Assembly: GCA_021805565.1 (NCBI GenBank)
Contig: JAJZFA010000006.1
Location: forward strand, 1-64,000
Length of the DNA stretch: 64,000 nt
Source: Pseudomonadota bacterium
Lineage (GTDB): Bacteria; Pseudomonadota; Alphaproteobacteria; Acetobacterales; Acetobacteraceae
Reading direction: 5' to 3'
A model generated the notes under the pieces. It saw only the letters and a list, made by a program, of their open reading frames with translations, was not told the origin of the DNA and did no database searches. Position 1 is the first letter of the stretch, and each line of letters begins with the position of its first letter. Positions 26,986-35,029 of this stretch are shown here, piece after piece. A program made the position numbers and the translations under genes.

Positions 26986-27345
26986 CGACGAAGAACGAAG
27001 CCCGCCAACGCGACCCGGAGATGACGCCGGGCAAGAAGGGTAACCAATGGCATTTCGGAATGATGGCGCATATCGGCAGTCGATACGGCGCACGGCCGGG
27101 GGGCGCGAAGAGGACGAGACTGGCCCGCGCTGGTTTGTGCCATTCAAGCGCATGATGGGCGCGACACGACGCCTGATCAGAAGCGGCTGAACCGGCTGAT
27201 GGCGGGGCTGCGTTCGGCCATCCGATCCGGGTTCTCAAGCGCCAGTTCGGTCATACAAAGATGCGGTATCGCGGGTTGTTCGAGAATGAACAGCACCTGT
27301 TCAGCCATTTTGCGCTGGTGAAGCTCTACATCGCCCGCTTGAGGT
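26970..27345 (+). mobile_element. IS5-family transposase remnant
   Basis: Plus-strand sequence encodes [33 protein letters not shown] and then, after a degenerate gap, GHPIRVLKRQFGHTKMRYRG and FALVKLYIARLR. These are the central and C-terminal blocks of IS5-type DDE transposases. The two blocks are not joined by an intact frame, and the N-terminal half is missing. The left edge abuts the ISAs1 relic at about 26970, so the two elements were fused by rearrangement. Confidence 0.8.
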
Positions 27346-27788
27346 TCGGGGGCGGTGTCTGTCCAGTATCTCGAAAAAGGCGCTGGAAGCCTGCGAAAGG
27401 CGCCACGACCGGCCGCCGATCTTGCCGGTCGAGGATGCGGTTACCGCACCGCCAGCGCCGTTGCCGCCGTTGACCGCACGGGAACGCCGCAACTTCGATT
27501 ATGCCGGCCTGGACGCTGCCATGGCCTTCGCCGACGACGCCATGCGCAATGCCAAGCGCCCGTTCGCCGTCCATGCCGATCGCGGACAAACACCGCCGTT
27601 CACCCTCCCAATCGACGCGCGTTCGGCTGACCTGACGCCACTGGGGACACGGAGCCTGGACCCCGCGGGACGACCTGATCTGGCCGACCGAGACCACCAG
27701 CGTAAGCGGTGGTCAGTGACCGTTACAATGGCTCCTCGGCGCGGTGCGGGTTTTCGCGTTCATGGCCGCAGCGCTTCCAACGCACTCA
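27346..27788. other. Spacer after IS debris, possible coding relic
   Basis: A plus-strand frame from about 27370 to 27700 reads protein-like (KKALEACERRHDRPPILPVE; NFDYAGLDAAMAFADDAM) but has no convincing start, and I recognise no family. It may be a decayed gene disrupted with the adjacent insertion sequences. No supported gene here. Confidence 0.3.
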
Positions 27789-28448
27789 TTACATCAGCGA
27801 CTGCATCCAGGCGGCCTCGGTCGGCGGACGCGGAACGGTAAACGCTATGGTTTTCCAATCGTCCGCCGCCGGCCGCGCCAGACACCGGCCGAGCCATTCC
27901 GCCATATCCGGGTATGCCGAGACATCGACGCCGGCCACGGGCACCAAACTCATGACGGACGCGACATTGATATCCGCCACTGTAAACCGGTCGCCCAGCA
28001 GAAACGCCCGTTGCCGGAGATGCGCGTCCAGGACGCGGAACGGGCGGTCCAGTTTTCGCAGCGCCAAATCGGCTTCGTCCTGGCGGCGGTGCGCCTCTGG
28101 AAAGAAAAACAGGTTCTCGCAGGCGACGAACAAAGTCTTTTCGACCTCGGTTGCCACCCACAGCGACCATTGCATCGCCAGCCCGTCCTCCGCCGCGTCC
28201 GCTGGCGCGAGCTTCGTGCCGTACCGGCGCGCGAGATACAGGTTGATCGCCAGCGACTCGTACAACACCAGATCGCCATCGGTCAGAACCGGGACCTTGC
28301 CGTTCGGATTGAGCAGCAAGAAATCGGGCGCCTTGTTGCCGCCATGCAGAAAGTCGGTCGGCACATGATCGAACGGAATGCCCAGTTCCCGCAGCAGCCA
28401 CAGATTGCGGTGGGCGCGGGACATGGCATGGCCATAGAGAGTCGGCAT
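27789..28448 (-). CDS. Glutathione S-transferase family protein
   Basis: A 219-residue GST with an N-terminal thioredoxin fold (MPTLYGHAMSRAHRNLWLL; PNGKVPVL at about 50-57, the cis-Pro motif; LYESLAINLYLARRYG) and an all-helical C-terminal domain (FLLGDRFTVADINVASVM, the N-capping box). The ATG at 28448 is chosen over an upstream extension that runs into the MFS gene. It is the third gene of an operon with a carotenoid-oxygenase-like enzyme and a carrier. A role in conjugating or isomerising a reactive product is plausible but inferred. Confidence 0.88.
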   Translation of the reverse strand: MPTLYGHAMSRAHRNLWLLRELGIPFDHVPTDFLHGGNKAPDFLLLNPNGKVPVLTDGDLVLYESLAINLYLARRYGTKLAPADAAEDGLAMQWSLWVATEVEKTLFVACENLFFFPEAHRRQDEADLALRKLDRPFRVLDAHLRQRAFLLGDRFTVADINVASVMSLVPVAGVDVSAYPDMAEWLGRCLARPAADDWKTIAFTVPRPPTEAAWMQSLM

Positions 28449-28461
28449 CGGCACTCTCCCG

Positions 28462-29661
28462 TTAAGCCGCTTGCCGGACCGGCGCGGCGACACGACCGGC
28501 GCGACGCCCGATCGAAAAGAAGCAGGCGGCACCGCCAAGGGCGATGGTGGCCGAGGTCATACCAAGCGCCGGAAAGCCGGCGGCCTGCACCACCGTTCCG
28601 CCTAGAAAAGGTCCGATGGCGGTGCCGAGCATCAGCATCGACGGCGTCCTGGCGTTCATTCGCCCGGTGGGGTCCAGGCGCGCGAACAGGCCGAAAACGA
28701 AGGTGTGACCGAAGATCGTAACGAAGATCATCAGCATGAAGGCGGCGGTATAGACACCGAACAGGCCGGTACGCGTCAGGGTCAGCGAACATAGTCCGTG
28801 CAAGATCAGCGCGCCGGTCGCCACCATCACCGGCGACAGTTTTTTCTCCGTCAGCCCGGCAAGCGCCGGGGCGAGCAGGGCGACGAAGCCGTTGATCGCG
28901 AACATCGCTCCGATCGTGGTCAGCGCGAAACCGTCGGAGATACCGATGCGCTCGACAAAGCTGTTGGTAAGCGCCTGTGCTGTTTGCCACAGCACAACGC
29001 CCGCGAAGCCGAGCACAAGGGCGGAACCGATACCGCCGGAGGGTAGGGGGCGCGACGATACCTGCGCCGCCGGCGGCGCGTGTTCGGGTTCCGGAAAAGC
29101 CAGCGCGGCGGCGATCGTGCCGGCGATCAGAACGCCGACGATCGCGAGGAAAACGGCGTTGACGCCGATTTTCGCCATCAGCGGCGGCGTGGCGGCGAAG
29201 AAGGCGATGGCGAACACGCCGACGCCGAGATTGGCGATGGCGAAGCTGCGATGCGGGTTGCGGCTGCGTGCGATCGTGCCATGCACGCAACTGAGCCCGG
29301 CGCCGATTCCGAGGCCGGCAACGACGTGCAACACCGCAAGCTGACTGAATATCCCTGTGCCGGCGGCCGGCGACACGCGCGTCATCAGAAAAAAGCACGC
29401 CGCCGCGATGCCATAGCCGGCGGCGACGATGGTCCGGTTCGGCAACCGGCCGAAGCGCCGCGACAGCACCGCGTTGGACGCTAGCACACCCACCAGGAAC
29501 ATTGTTACCAAGCCGCCGGCTTCCGGCGGGCTGAACGCGTATGTGCCGATCAGGCCGCCGACCCACAGCGGCAGCACGACAAGATCGAGCATACCGCCGA
29601 CATGACCGAGCATCAGTACGATCCGGCCCAGTACGCTATCGGTCGAGACGGCGGTTTTCAT
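28462..29661 (-). CDS. MFS transporter
   Basis: A 399-residue, 12-helix major facilitator protein. The loop 2-3 region is NAVLSRRFGRLPNRTIV and helix 5 follows GLGIGAGLSCVHGTIARSR. The ATG at 29661 has GGGAAG 7-8 nt upstream. It lies 58 nt after the carotenoid oxygenase and 13 nt before the GST, so it is probably co-transcribed with both and exports or imports a related compound. Confidence 0.87.
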   Translation of the reverse strand: MKTAVSTDSVLGRIVLMLGHVGGMLDLVVLPLWVGGLIGTYAFSPPEAGGLVTMFLVGVLASNAVLSRRFGRLPNRTIVAAGYGIAAACFFLMTRVSPAAGTGIFSQLAVLHVVAGLGIGAGLSCVHGTIARSRNPHRSFAIANLGVGVFAIAFFAATPPLMAKIGVNAVFLAIVGVLIAGTIAAALAFPEPEHAPPAAQVSSRPLPSGGIGSALVLGFAGVVLWQTAQALTNSFVERIGISDGFALTTIGAMFAINGFVALLAPALAGLTEKKLSPVMVATGALILHGLCSLTLTRTGLFGVYTAAFMLMIFVTIFGHTFVFGLFARLDPTGRMNARTPSMLMLGTAIGPFLGGTVVQAAGFPALGMTSATIALGGAACFFSIGRRAGRVAAPVRQAA

Positions 29662-29719
29662 GATTTTCTTCCCTGTCGTTTTATGCCGGTTCTGTGTCCG
29701 GTCTTCCGTGGGGTGTGAA

Positions 29720-31210
29720 TTAGTCTGTCGGTGCTGTCCAGCCAAGATCGGCCGCGGGGGCCCAGTCGCCGTGAAAGGCGTAGCGCAGGCGGAACGGCAG
29801 TTTTATTGTCGCCACCGGGCCCGCCGCCAGATTCATCGAGTCCAGAATGACCACGTCGCTGCGCTGCTGGTCGCGCCGGCCGATGACGCCGATCAGCCAA
29901 CCGTCGCCCTCGGGCGCGTCGTCGCTTTTCGGCACGAACACCGGTTCCTCGGTGGAGGCATGCGGACCGGGATAGTAATACGACAGCGCGCCGGTGTCCT
30001 GATCGAGATGGGCGAGGCAGTTGAACGGCGGTCCCATCGGCCCCCAGTCCAGCATGGGGCCAAGATCGGTATTGATCGCGCCGAAGAACACATGCCGGCA
30101 GCGCGACATCAGAAAGCGTGGATCGACCACCGGCATTTCGCCCGGATGCGGCGTCAGCGGCGTGACGGCAAAGCTGTCCGCCGCGCTGCTCATGTCGAAA
30201 CTCCAGCGTTGGCCGAACGGCGGCTCCTCGCGCGGGTTAGGATCGGTCAGATGGGGAAACTGCGAATACCATCCGGAATTGGAGATGAAGTGTTCCAGAT
30301 GCAGAACCGGCCCGTCTTCCCAGGCATTGATCGTGTGCGTTTCCATGCACAATTTGGGGCTGGTAAACCACCGCAGCCCGGCGACGCCTTCGGTCCGGGG
30401 GATAATGGCGATTTTGGTTTGCTGGCTTGTATCCCAGGCGAAGATCGGGCCACCTTCCTTCAAACGGCCGAGGTCGGCGAGCATCGGATACAGCGTGAAC
30501 GCGATGTAATTGCGGCTGACCAGGAAGTCGTGAATCATCGAGGAATACGGTGCCTCGAAACGTTCCTCGCGGAGCATTTCGCCGGCGGGGGAAATCTCGT
30601 ACAGGTAAATCCAGTTGGAAACGAGCGCGTCGGAGTTATAGGCGAACGCGATCATATTGCCGGTAACGGGATCGATCTTGGGGTGCGCGGTAAAAGTCCG
30701 GCCGGTCAGCTTGCCGCCGAAATCGGTTTTGCCGATCGTCTCCAGCGTATTCGGGTCCAGTTCCGTCGGCCGGTTGTCTTCCTTTAGCGCGAACAGCCGG
30801 CCGCCATAGAACAGGGCCGTGGTGTTGGCGGTGCCGCGATCCTTGCCGGCGACCGAAGGATCGTCGGTGAACGGGTTACGGTACACGCCAAACAGCGACC
30901 GGCGCGCCGCCCGTTCCGCCTTGAAACGTTCGGTGCGCACAAAGCGCGTTTTCAGGTCCGCATGGCCGTTTTCCATGCGGACCATGGTCATCATGCCGTC
31001 ACCATTAAGATAGATGTCGCGGCCGAGGCGCGGCGGATACTGGGCATCGGCGCCGAGGCGATAGAAGGCCCCGGTCAGGCGCGGCGGAATTTCGCCTTCG
31101 ACCTCCAGGTCATAGACATCGGCCTCGATACGAACCGGTTTGAAAAAACCGCTAAAGGCGATGCTTTCCGGAAATTGGACCCCTGTGGCCGGTGCTACGA
31201 TCGTGTCCAT
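29720..31210 (-). CDS. Carotenoid/stilbene oxygenase family dioxygenase
   Basis: A 496-residue RPE65/CCO-type non-haem iron enzyme, a seven-bladed propeller. The four iron-ligand histidines are visible in FTAHPKIDP, SSMIHDFLVS, METHTINAW and the C-terminal YAFHGDWAP. The N-terminal FYRLGADAQYPPR and YLNGDGMM blocks match lignostilbene dioxygenase-like bacterial members, which split the central double bond of aryl alkenes into aldehydes. Some relatives cleave apocarotenoids instead. The start at ATG 31210 has GGGGGA 6-7 nt upstream. It heads the operon and is divergent from a TetR regulator. Confidence 0.9.
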   Translation of the reverse strand: MDTIVAPATGVQFPESIAFSGFFKPVRIEADVYDLEVEGEIPPRLTGAFYRLGADAQYPPRLGRDIYLNGDGMMTMVRMENGHADLKTRFVRTERFKAERAARRSLFGVYRNPFTDDPSVAGKDRGTANTTALFYGGRLFALKEDNRPTELDPNTLETIGKTDFGGKLTGRTFTAHPKIDPVTGNMIAFAYNSDALVSNWIYLYEISPAGEMLREERFEAPYSSMIHDFLVSRNYIAFTLYPMLADLGRLKEGGPIFAWDTSQQTKIAIIPRTEGVAGLRWFTSPKLCMETHTINAWEDGPVLHLEHFISNSGWYSQFPHLTDPNPREEPPFGQRWSFDMSSAADSFAVTPLTPHPGEMPVVDPRFLMSRCRHVFFGAINTDLGPMLDWGPMGPPFNCLAHLDQDTGALSYYYPGPHASTEEPVFVPKSDDAPEGDGWLIGVIGRRDQQRSDVVILDSMNLAAGPVATIKLPFRLRYAFHGDWAPAADLGWTAPTD

Positions 31211-31224
31211 TGTTTCCCCCAAAA

Positions 31225-31298
31225 CCGAACTGTTCAGTTCTTATGAACGCTTGCATCCTAGCTTTATACTGTCAAGATAAAAACTGAACCGTTCAGGT
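31225..31298. promoter_or_regulatory. Two TetR-type operators between divergent genes
   Basis: Related dyads occur at 31225-31239 (CCGAACTGTTCAGTT, part of a perfect GAACTG-TT-CAGTTC palindrome at 31227-31240) and 31284-31298 (CTGAACCGTTCAGGT, perfect CTGAAC-C-GTTCAG). Both share GAAC-N-GTTCAG; centres are 59 bp apart. They sit in the 106-bp gap between the dioxygenase ATG (31210) and the TetR ATG (31317), one near each start. Likely binding sites for the TetR protein. Confidence 0.75.
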
Positions 31299-31316
31299 CC
31301 GATTTGGAGAAAATAC

Positions 31317-31955
31317 ATGGATACAGCCCCGCCGCCGGAACCCAGGCACCTGGGCAAACTGCGCCAGGGTAAGGTGGACCGTATTCTGGCGACCGCCGAG
31401 GCGCATTTTATGCAATTCGGCTTCAGCGGCACGACGATGGATACGGTGGCGCGCGACGCGGGCGTTGGAAAAGCAACGCTGTACGCTCATTTCGCCGGTA
31501 AGGACGCTTTATTCGCGGCGGCGATCCGCCAAAAGGGGGAGCGGCATTCCACCGATCTTCTGGCCAATGCGGACGCGACCGACGACATGCCGGGTGTTTT
31601 ACTGCGGTTCGCCCATAATTTTCTGGAACTGCTGTTGTCGCCGGACACGATCGCCGCGCACCGCAACGTCGCCGCCGAAGCCAGCCGCGCCCCGGCCCTT
31701 GGCAGGCTGTTTTATGAAAGCGGGCCGGCCCGCATTCTGGACCGGCTGGCGTCTATACTGGAACGGGCGATGCGGCGCGGGTTGCTCCGGCAAGGGCCGC
31801 CGCACCTTGCCGCCGCGCAATTCATCGGCGTCATCCGCGCCGACCTTCAAATCCGCGCCATGCTGGGTGTTGTCGCGACCATTCCGGAAGCGGAGCGGCG
31901 GGAAGCGGTGACCGAGGGCGTGGCGATGTTCCTGCGCGCTTACGCCCCGGCTTAG
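31317..31955 (+). CDS. TetR/AcrR family regulator
   Basis: A 212-residue repressor. The N-terminal HTH (residues about 20-65) contains ILATAEAHFMQFGF, TTMDTVARDAGVGKATLYAHF and KDALFAAAI. The C-terminal half is a helical ligand-binding domain of the AcrR C-terminal type. Divergent from the dioxygenase-MFS-GST operon with two matching palindromes between, so it most likely controls that operon and itself in response to a hydrophobic or aromatic ligand. Confidence 0.92.
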   Translation: MDTAPPPEPRHLGKLRQGKVDRILATAEAHFMQFGFSGTTMDTVARDAGVGKATLYAHFAGKDALFAAAIRQKGERHSTDLLANADATDDMPGVLLRFAHNFLELLLSPDTIAAHRNVAAEASRAPALGRLFYESGPARILDRLASILERAMRRGLLRQGPPHLAAAQFIGVIRADLQIRAMLGVVATIPEAERREAVTEGVAMFLRAYAPA

Positions 31956-32066
31956 GCAACGCTGGCAAATAAGTGCGTCGGCACGCCAGCAAAGTTGCCG
32001 TGCAAAACATAAACTTAGGGCATGCCCGACACCGCAATCCGAAGCGATAATTGTTGGGCATGGCCT
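31955..32066 (+). repeat. Interspersed structured repeat copy B (full length)
   Basis: A 112-bp element begins at the last base of the TetR stop. The first half folds into a nested hairpin: GGCAAC (31955-31960)/GTTGCC (31994-31999), GCTGGC/GCCAGC and GTGC-GTCG-GCAC. The second half, after AACTTAGGGCATG, has GCCCGACA...TGTTGGGC flanking CAATCCGAAGCGATAAT. Both halves recur together at 54211 (copy C). The first half alone is at 16293 (A); the second alone, inverted, is at 57611 (D). It could also terminate the TetR transcript. Confidence 0.8.
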
Positions 32067-32090
32067 TAGAACGCGCCGGGTCCGGTTCCC

Positions 32091-32840
32091 CTATCCAAGT
32101 GTGCGGGCCACGTTGCCGGCCGTTTCGGCGAGGGCGTCGGCCAGCGCGGTGCGCTTTTCGTCGAACCGCGCGGCGGGGACCGGGATCGAAATCGCGTAAA
32201 CCGAACCGCCCCGGTCCCGGAAAGCGGCGCCCACGGCCTTGATGCCCGCCGAATGTTCCTCCAGATCGTATGCCACGCCCGATTCCCGAACCGCCGCGAT
32301 TTCGCGCAGGAACGCCGCCTGCGATCGCTTCGGCTTTTCATGGCCGGACATGGCCGCGATCGCCGCGTCCGGAAACAACGCCAGCGCCGCCTTGCCGTTC
32401 GCGGTGGTGGCGAGCGGGAACGTATCGCCGACGAATGAAACCGCCCGAAGCCGTTGTTCGCCGATAACCTGATCGATGAACACCAGACGCTCATTTTTCA
32501 GCACCGCCAGATCGACGGTTTCACCCGTATGCCGGGACAGCGCCAGCAGATACGGCCGGCAGAACGCGACGACATCCATGCGTCCGCTTTCCGCCAGCGA
32601 CTGAATTTCCGGACCCAGCCGGATTCCGCCATCGGGGCCGGCGACGATCACAAGCCGCTCCACCTTCAATGCATCGACCAGACGCTGCACGGTGGAACGC
32701 GGCAGATCGGCGCGCTCCGCTATTTGGCCAAGACTCAGGCCGAGGTCCTGATTTTTGAGAATGCGCAGAATAGCGACCGCGCGTTCGATCACCTGCACGC
32801 CATTCGCCGGTCGCCGGTCGCCCACGTCATCCAAACCCAT
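32091..32840 (-). CDS. IclR family transcriptional regulator
   Basis: A 249-residue IclR protein with an N-terminal winged HTH (VQVIERAVAILRIL; LSLGQIAERADLPRSTVQRL) and a C-terminal effector domain (GETVDLAVLKNERLVFID; FPLATTANGKAALAL). The ATG at 32840 is chosen because AGGGGGCGGT precedes it. The open frame extends to an ATG at 32936, but that extra stretch is Arg-rich and atypical. Divergent from the seven-gene operon at 33005. IclR proteins often activate or repress aromatic degradation operons from such positions. Confidence 0.9.
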   Translation of the reverse strand: MGLDDVGDRRPANGVQVIERAVAILRILKNQDLGLSLGQIAERADLPRSTVQRLVDALKVERLVIVAGPDGGIRLGPEIQSLAESGRMDVVAFCRPYLLALSRHTGETVDLAVLKNERLVFIDQVIGEQRLRAVSFVGDTFPLATTANGKAALALFPDAAIAAMSGHEKPKRSQAAFLREIAAVRESGVAYDLEEHSAGIKAVGAAFRDRGGSVYAISIPVPAARFDEKRTALADALAETAGNVARTLG

Positions 32841-32916
32841 ACCGCCCCCTGTCGCGTCGCCGGTTCGCCGCCGCATCCCTCGCATTCGCCGCCGGCCGCG
32901 GCAACGAAGAAGTCTG

Positions 32917-32945
32917 TTGACCACGATACGATACATGTGTATCGT
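32917..32945 (+). promoter_or_regulatory. Promoter with overlapping IclR-type palindrome
   Basis: A perfect dyad ACGATAC-ATGT-GTATCGT lies at 32928-32945. On the plus strand it overlaps a candidate promoter: TTGACC at 32917-32922, 17 nt, then TATCGT at 32940-32945. It lies 60 bp before the first ATG of the catabolic operon and 88 bp before the IclR ATG. Best candidate for the IclR site. Confidence 0.6.
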
Positions 32946-33004
32946 CTGGCGGATTATAAACGAGTATCTCTACCGGACAAGAGATGAAACAAGGGAGGAT
33001 TGGC

Positions 33005-33847
33005 ATGACGGTCACGATCCGCGGCATTCAGTTTCAGAGCAATACCGATAACGCGATGGGGCTTGTCTTCCACGATCTATCGCACCGGTTCGGATTTCAG
33101 TCGCCGAACTGGCCGTATTTCCAGGACGTGCAGATCGAACGCCTGCATTACATGGCGAAATCGGGCGTGCTGAGTCAGCGCATCACCACCACGATGCACA
33201 ACACCACCCATATCGACGCGCCGGCCCATGTGGTGGCGGGGACACCGTTCATCGATGAGGTGCCGCTGCCGCATTTCTTCGGGTCCGGGCTTGTTCTGTC
33301 GATCCCCAAGCAAAAATGGGAGCAGATTACCGCCGACGACTTGCAGCGCGTGGCGGGACACGCGGTGCGGCCGTACGACGTGATCGTCATCAACACCGGC
33401 TGGCACCATAAATACGAAGACAACGACGAATACTTCGCTTACTGCCCCGGCCTTGTGCCGTCCGCCGCCGATTGGCTGATCGACCATCAAATCAAAGTTG
33501 TCGGCCACGATACCCAGGCCAACGACCATCCGCTCGCCACCGCCATCGGGCCGCACCGCAACGGACCGTTGCTGCCGCATTTGGCAAAGGAATACGCCGA
33601 ATGGTCCGGCGGCCGCACCTGGGATCAGGACTTCCCCGAGTGGGAACCCGTGCATCGCAAACTGTTCAAGGCCGGTATTCTTGGTATCGAGAACGTCGGC
33701 GGTAACCTGGACGCGGTGACGGGCCGGCGCGTCACCTTCGCCTTCTTCCCCTGGAACTGGGATCGTGGCGACGGCTGCATTATCCGGCTTGTCGCGATGT
33801 CCGATCCGTCGCAGGCCTACCGGATCGAAACCGGGGGAACGTTCTGA
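33005..33847 (+). CDS. Cyclase family protein (KynB/isatin hydrolase-like)
   Basis: A 280-residue metal-dependent hydrolase of the putative cyclase family (PF04199). The hallmark is TTMHNTTHIDAPAHV, corresponding to the H-x-G-T-H-x-D-x-P-x-H metal site. Later motifs are VIVINTGWHHKY and WLIDHQIKVVGHDT. Family members open ring amides (isatin, N-formylkynurenine) or lactone-like bonds with Mn/Zn. The ATG at 33005 has GGGAGG 6 nt upstream; an in-frame ATG at 32984 lacks one. First gene of the operon; the cupin ATG overlaps its stop. Confidence 0.88.
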   Translation: MTVTIRGIQFQSNTDNAMGLVFHDLSHRFGFQSPNWPYFQDVQIERLHYMAKSGVLSQRITTTMHNTTHIDAPAHVVAGTPFIDEVPLPHFFGSGLVLSIPKQKWEQITADDLQRVAGHAVRPYDVIVINTGWHHKYEDNDEYFAYCPGLVPSAADWLIDHQIKVVGHDTQANDHPLATAIGPHRNGPLLPHLAKEYAEWSGGRTWDQDFPEWEPVHRKLFKAGILGIENVGGNLDAVTGRRVTFAFFPWNWDRGDGCIIRLVAMSDPSQAYRIETGGTF

Positions 33848-34197
33848 TGCATGCCGCGCGCTTTGCCGATGCGCGTCCGTACGACGCGCCGAACCATCGC
33901 GGCGTGGTTGGGCTGCGCTTGCAGGGTTTCGAACCGGGCGGGCCGCGCAATCAGTGGGTCGGCCTGTCGCAATTCCTGCCCGGCGGGGGCGCCGGCCCGG
34001 ATTCGACCCCATTCGAAAAAGTCTACGTGGTGCTGACCGGCGAAATGACCGTCATCGCCGGCGGCGAGGAAACGAAACTCGGCCCGTACGACAGTTGCAC
34101 GATCGCGCCGGACGAGGTGCGCGAGATCGTCAACCGCCGCAACGATACTTGCACGATGCTGGTTGTCGTTCCCTATCCGCCGGGGACCGCGCCATGA
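33847..34197 (+). CDS. Cupin domain protein
   Basis: A 116-residue single cupin. The core is PGGGAGPDSTPFEKVYVVLTG then GEETKLGPYDSC. The usual metal-binding HxH of cupin motif 1 appears as DSTPFE, so metal binding is weakened or absent. It may be a small isomerase/dioxygenase-like or a sensor protein. It overlaps both neighbours by 1-4 nt, so it is translated in step with the cyclase and the SDR. Confidence 0.82.
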   Translation: MHAARFADARPYDAPNHRGVVGLRLQGFEPGGPRNQWVGLSQFLPGGGAGPDSTPFEKVYVVLTGEMTVIAGGEETKLGPYDSCTIAPDEVREIVNRRNDTCTMLVVVPYPPGTAP

Positions 34198-34994
34198 CCG
34201 GATTCCTCGCCAACCCGCTGTCGTTGTTCGACATCGCCGGCAAAAACGCGATCGTTACTGGCGCGTCGGGCGCGTTCGGCGCGCTGGCCGCGCAGGTGCT
34301 GGCGGGCGCCGGGGTTCGGGTGGCCCTCGCCGCCGGCAATGCAACGGCGCTCGCCGCGACGGCCGAAGCCTGCCGGGCGCTTGGCGCGCCGGTACTCCCC
34401 ATCGACGCCCGCCCATCCAGCGAAGCGGCCTGCGACGATATCGTGGCCCGTACCGCCGATGCCTTCGGCGACATCGACATCGTGGTGGTCGCGTCCGGCA
34501 AGAACGACGTGTCGAAGATCGTGGACATGTCGCCGGAGCGTTTTCTCGACGTGATGGACGCCAATGTGACGCAATCCTGGCTGATGGCCCGTGCCGCGGG
34601 GAAGCGGATGTTGGCGCAGGGGCGCGGCGGCAAGATCGTGCTGATGTCGTCCGCCCGCGGCAAGCTGGGGCATCCGGCCGGGTATTCGGCGTATTGCGCC
34701 TCCAAGTCCGCAATCGACGGCATCGTCCGCGCCTTGGGCTGCGAATGGGGCACCGCCGGGATCACGGTCAACGCCATCGCGCCGACGGTTTTCCGGTCGC
34801 CGCTGACCGCCTGGATGTTCGAGGATACCGAAAAAGCCACACAGGCCCGTAACGGATTTCTCGCTCGGGTGCCGAAGGGCCGCCTGGGGGAGCCGGAAGA
34901 CCTGGCGGGTCCGCTGCTGTTTCTGGTGTCCCGGGCTTCGGATTTCTACACAGGGCATATACTCGACGCGGACGGCGGCTATACGGCCGGGTAA
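34194..34994 (+). CDS. SDR family oxidoreductase
   Basis: A 266-residue short-chain dehydrogenase. The cofactor motif is TGASGAFG (about residues 21-28). The catalytic Ser lies in LMSSARG and Tyr/Lys in YSAYCASKSA. The C-terminus DADGGYTAG is typical. The ATG overlaps the cupin TGA (ATGA). It probably interconverts a hydroxyl and a keto group on the operon substrate. Confidence 0.92.
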   Translation: MTGFLANPLSLFDIAGKNAIVTGASGAFGALAAQVLAGAGVRVALAAGNATALAATAEACRALGAPVLPIDARPSSEAACDDIVARTADAFGDIDIVVVASGKNDVSKIVDMSPERFLDVMDANVTQSWLMARAAGKRMLAQGRGGKIVLMSSARGKLGHPAGYSAYCASKSAIDGIVRALGCEWGTAGITVNAIAPTVFRSPLTAWMFEDTEKATQARNGFLARVPKGRLGEPEDLAGPLLFLVSRASDFYTGHILDADGGYTAG

Positions 34995-35029
34995 CAGCGA
35001 AACCCGAACCCTTGCGAAAAGGTGCGGCA

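Noticed and set aside
28283-29566. A 427-codon minus-strand frame overlapping the MFS and GST genes
   Set aside because: Same strand but different frame from two genes with clear family motifs; Arg-rich, with no domain.
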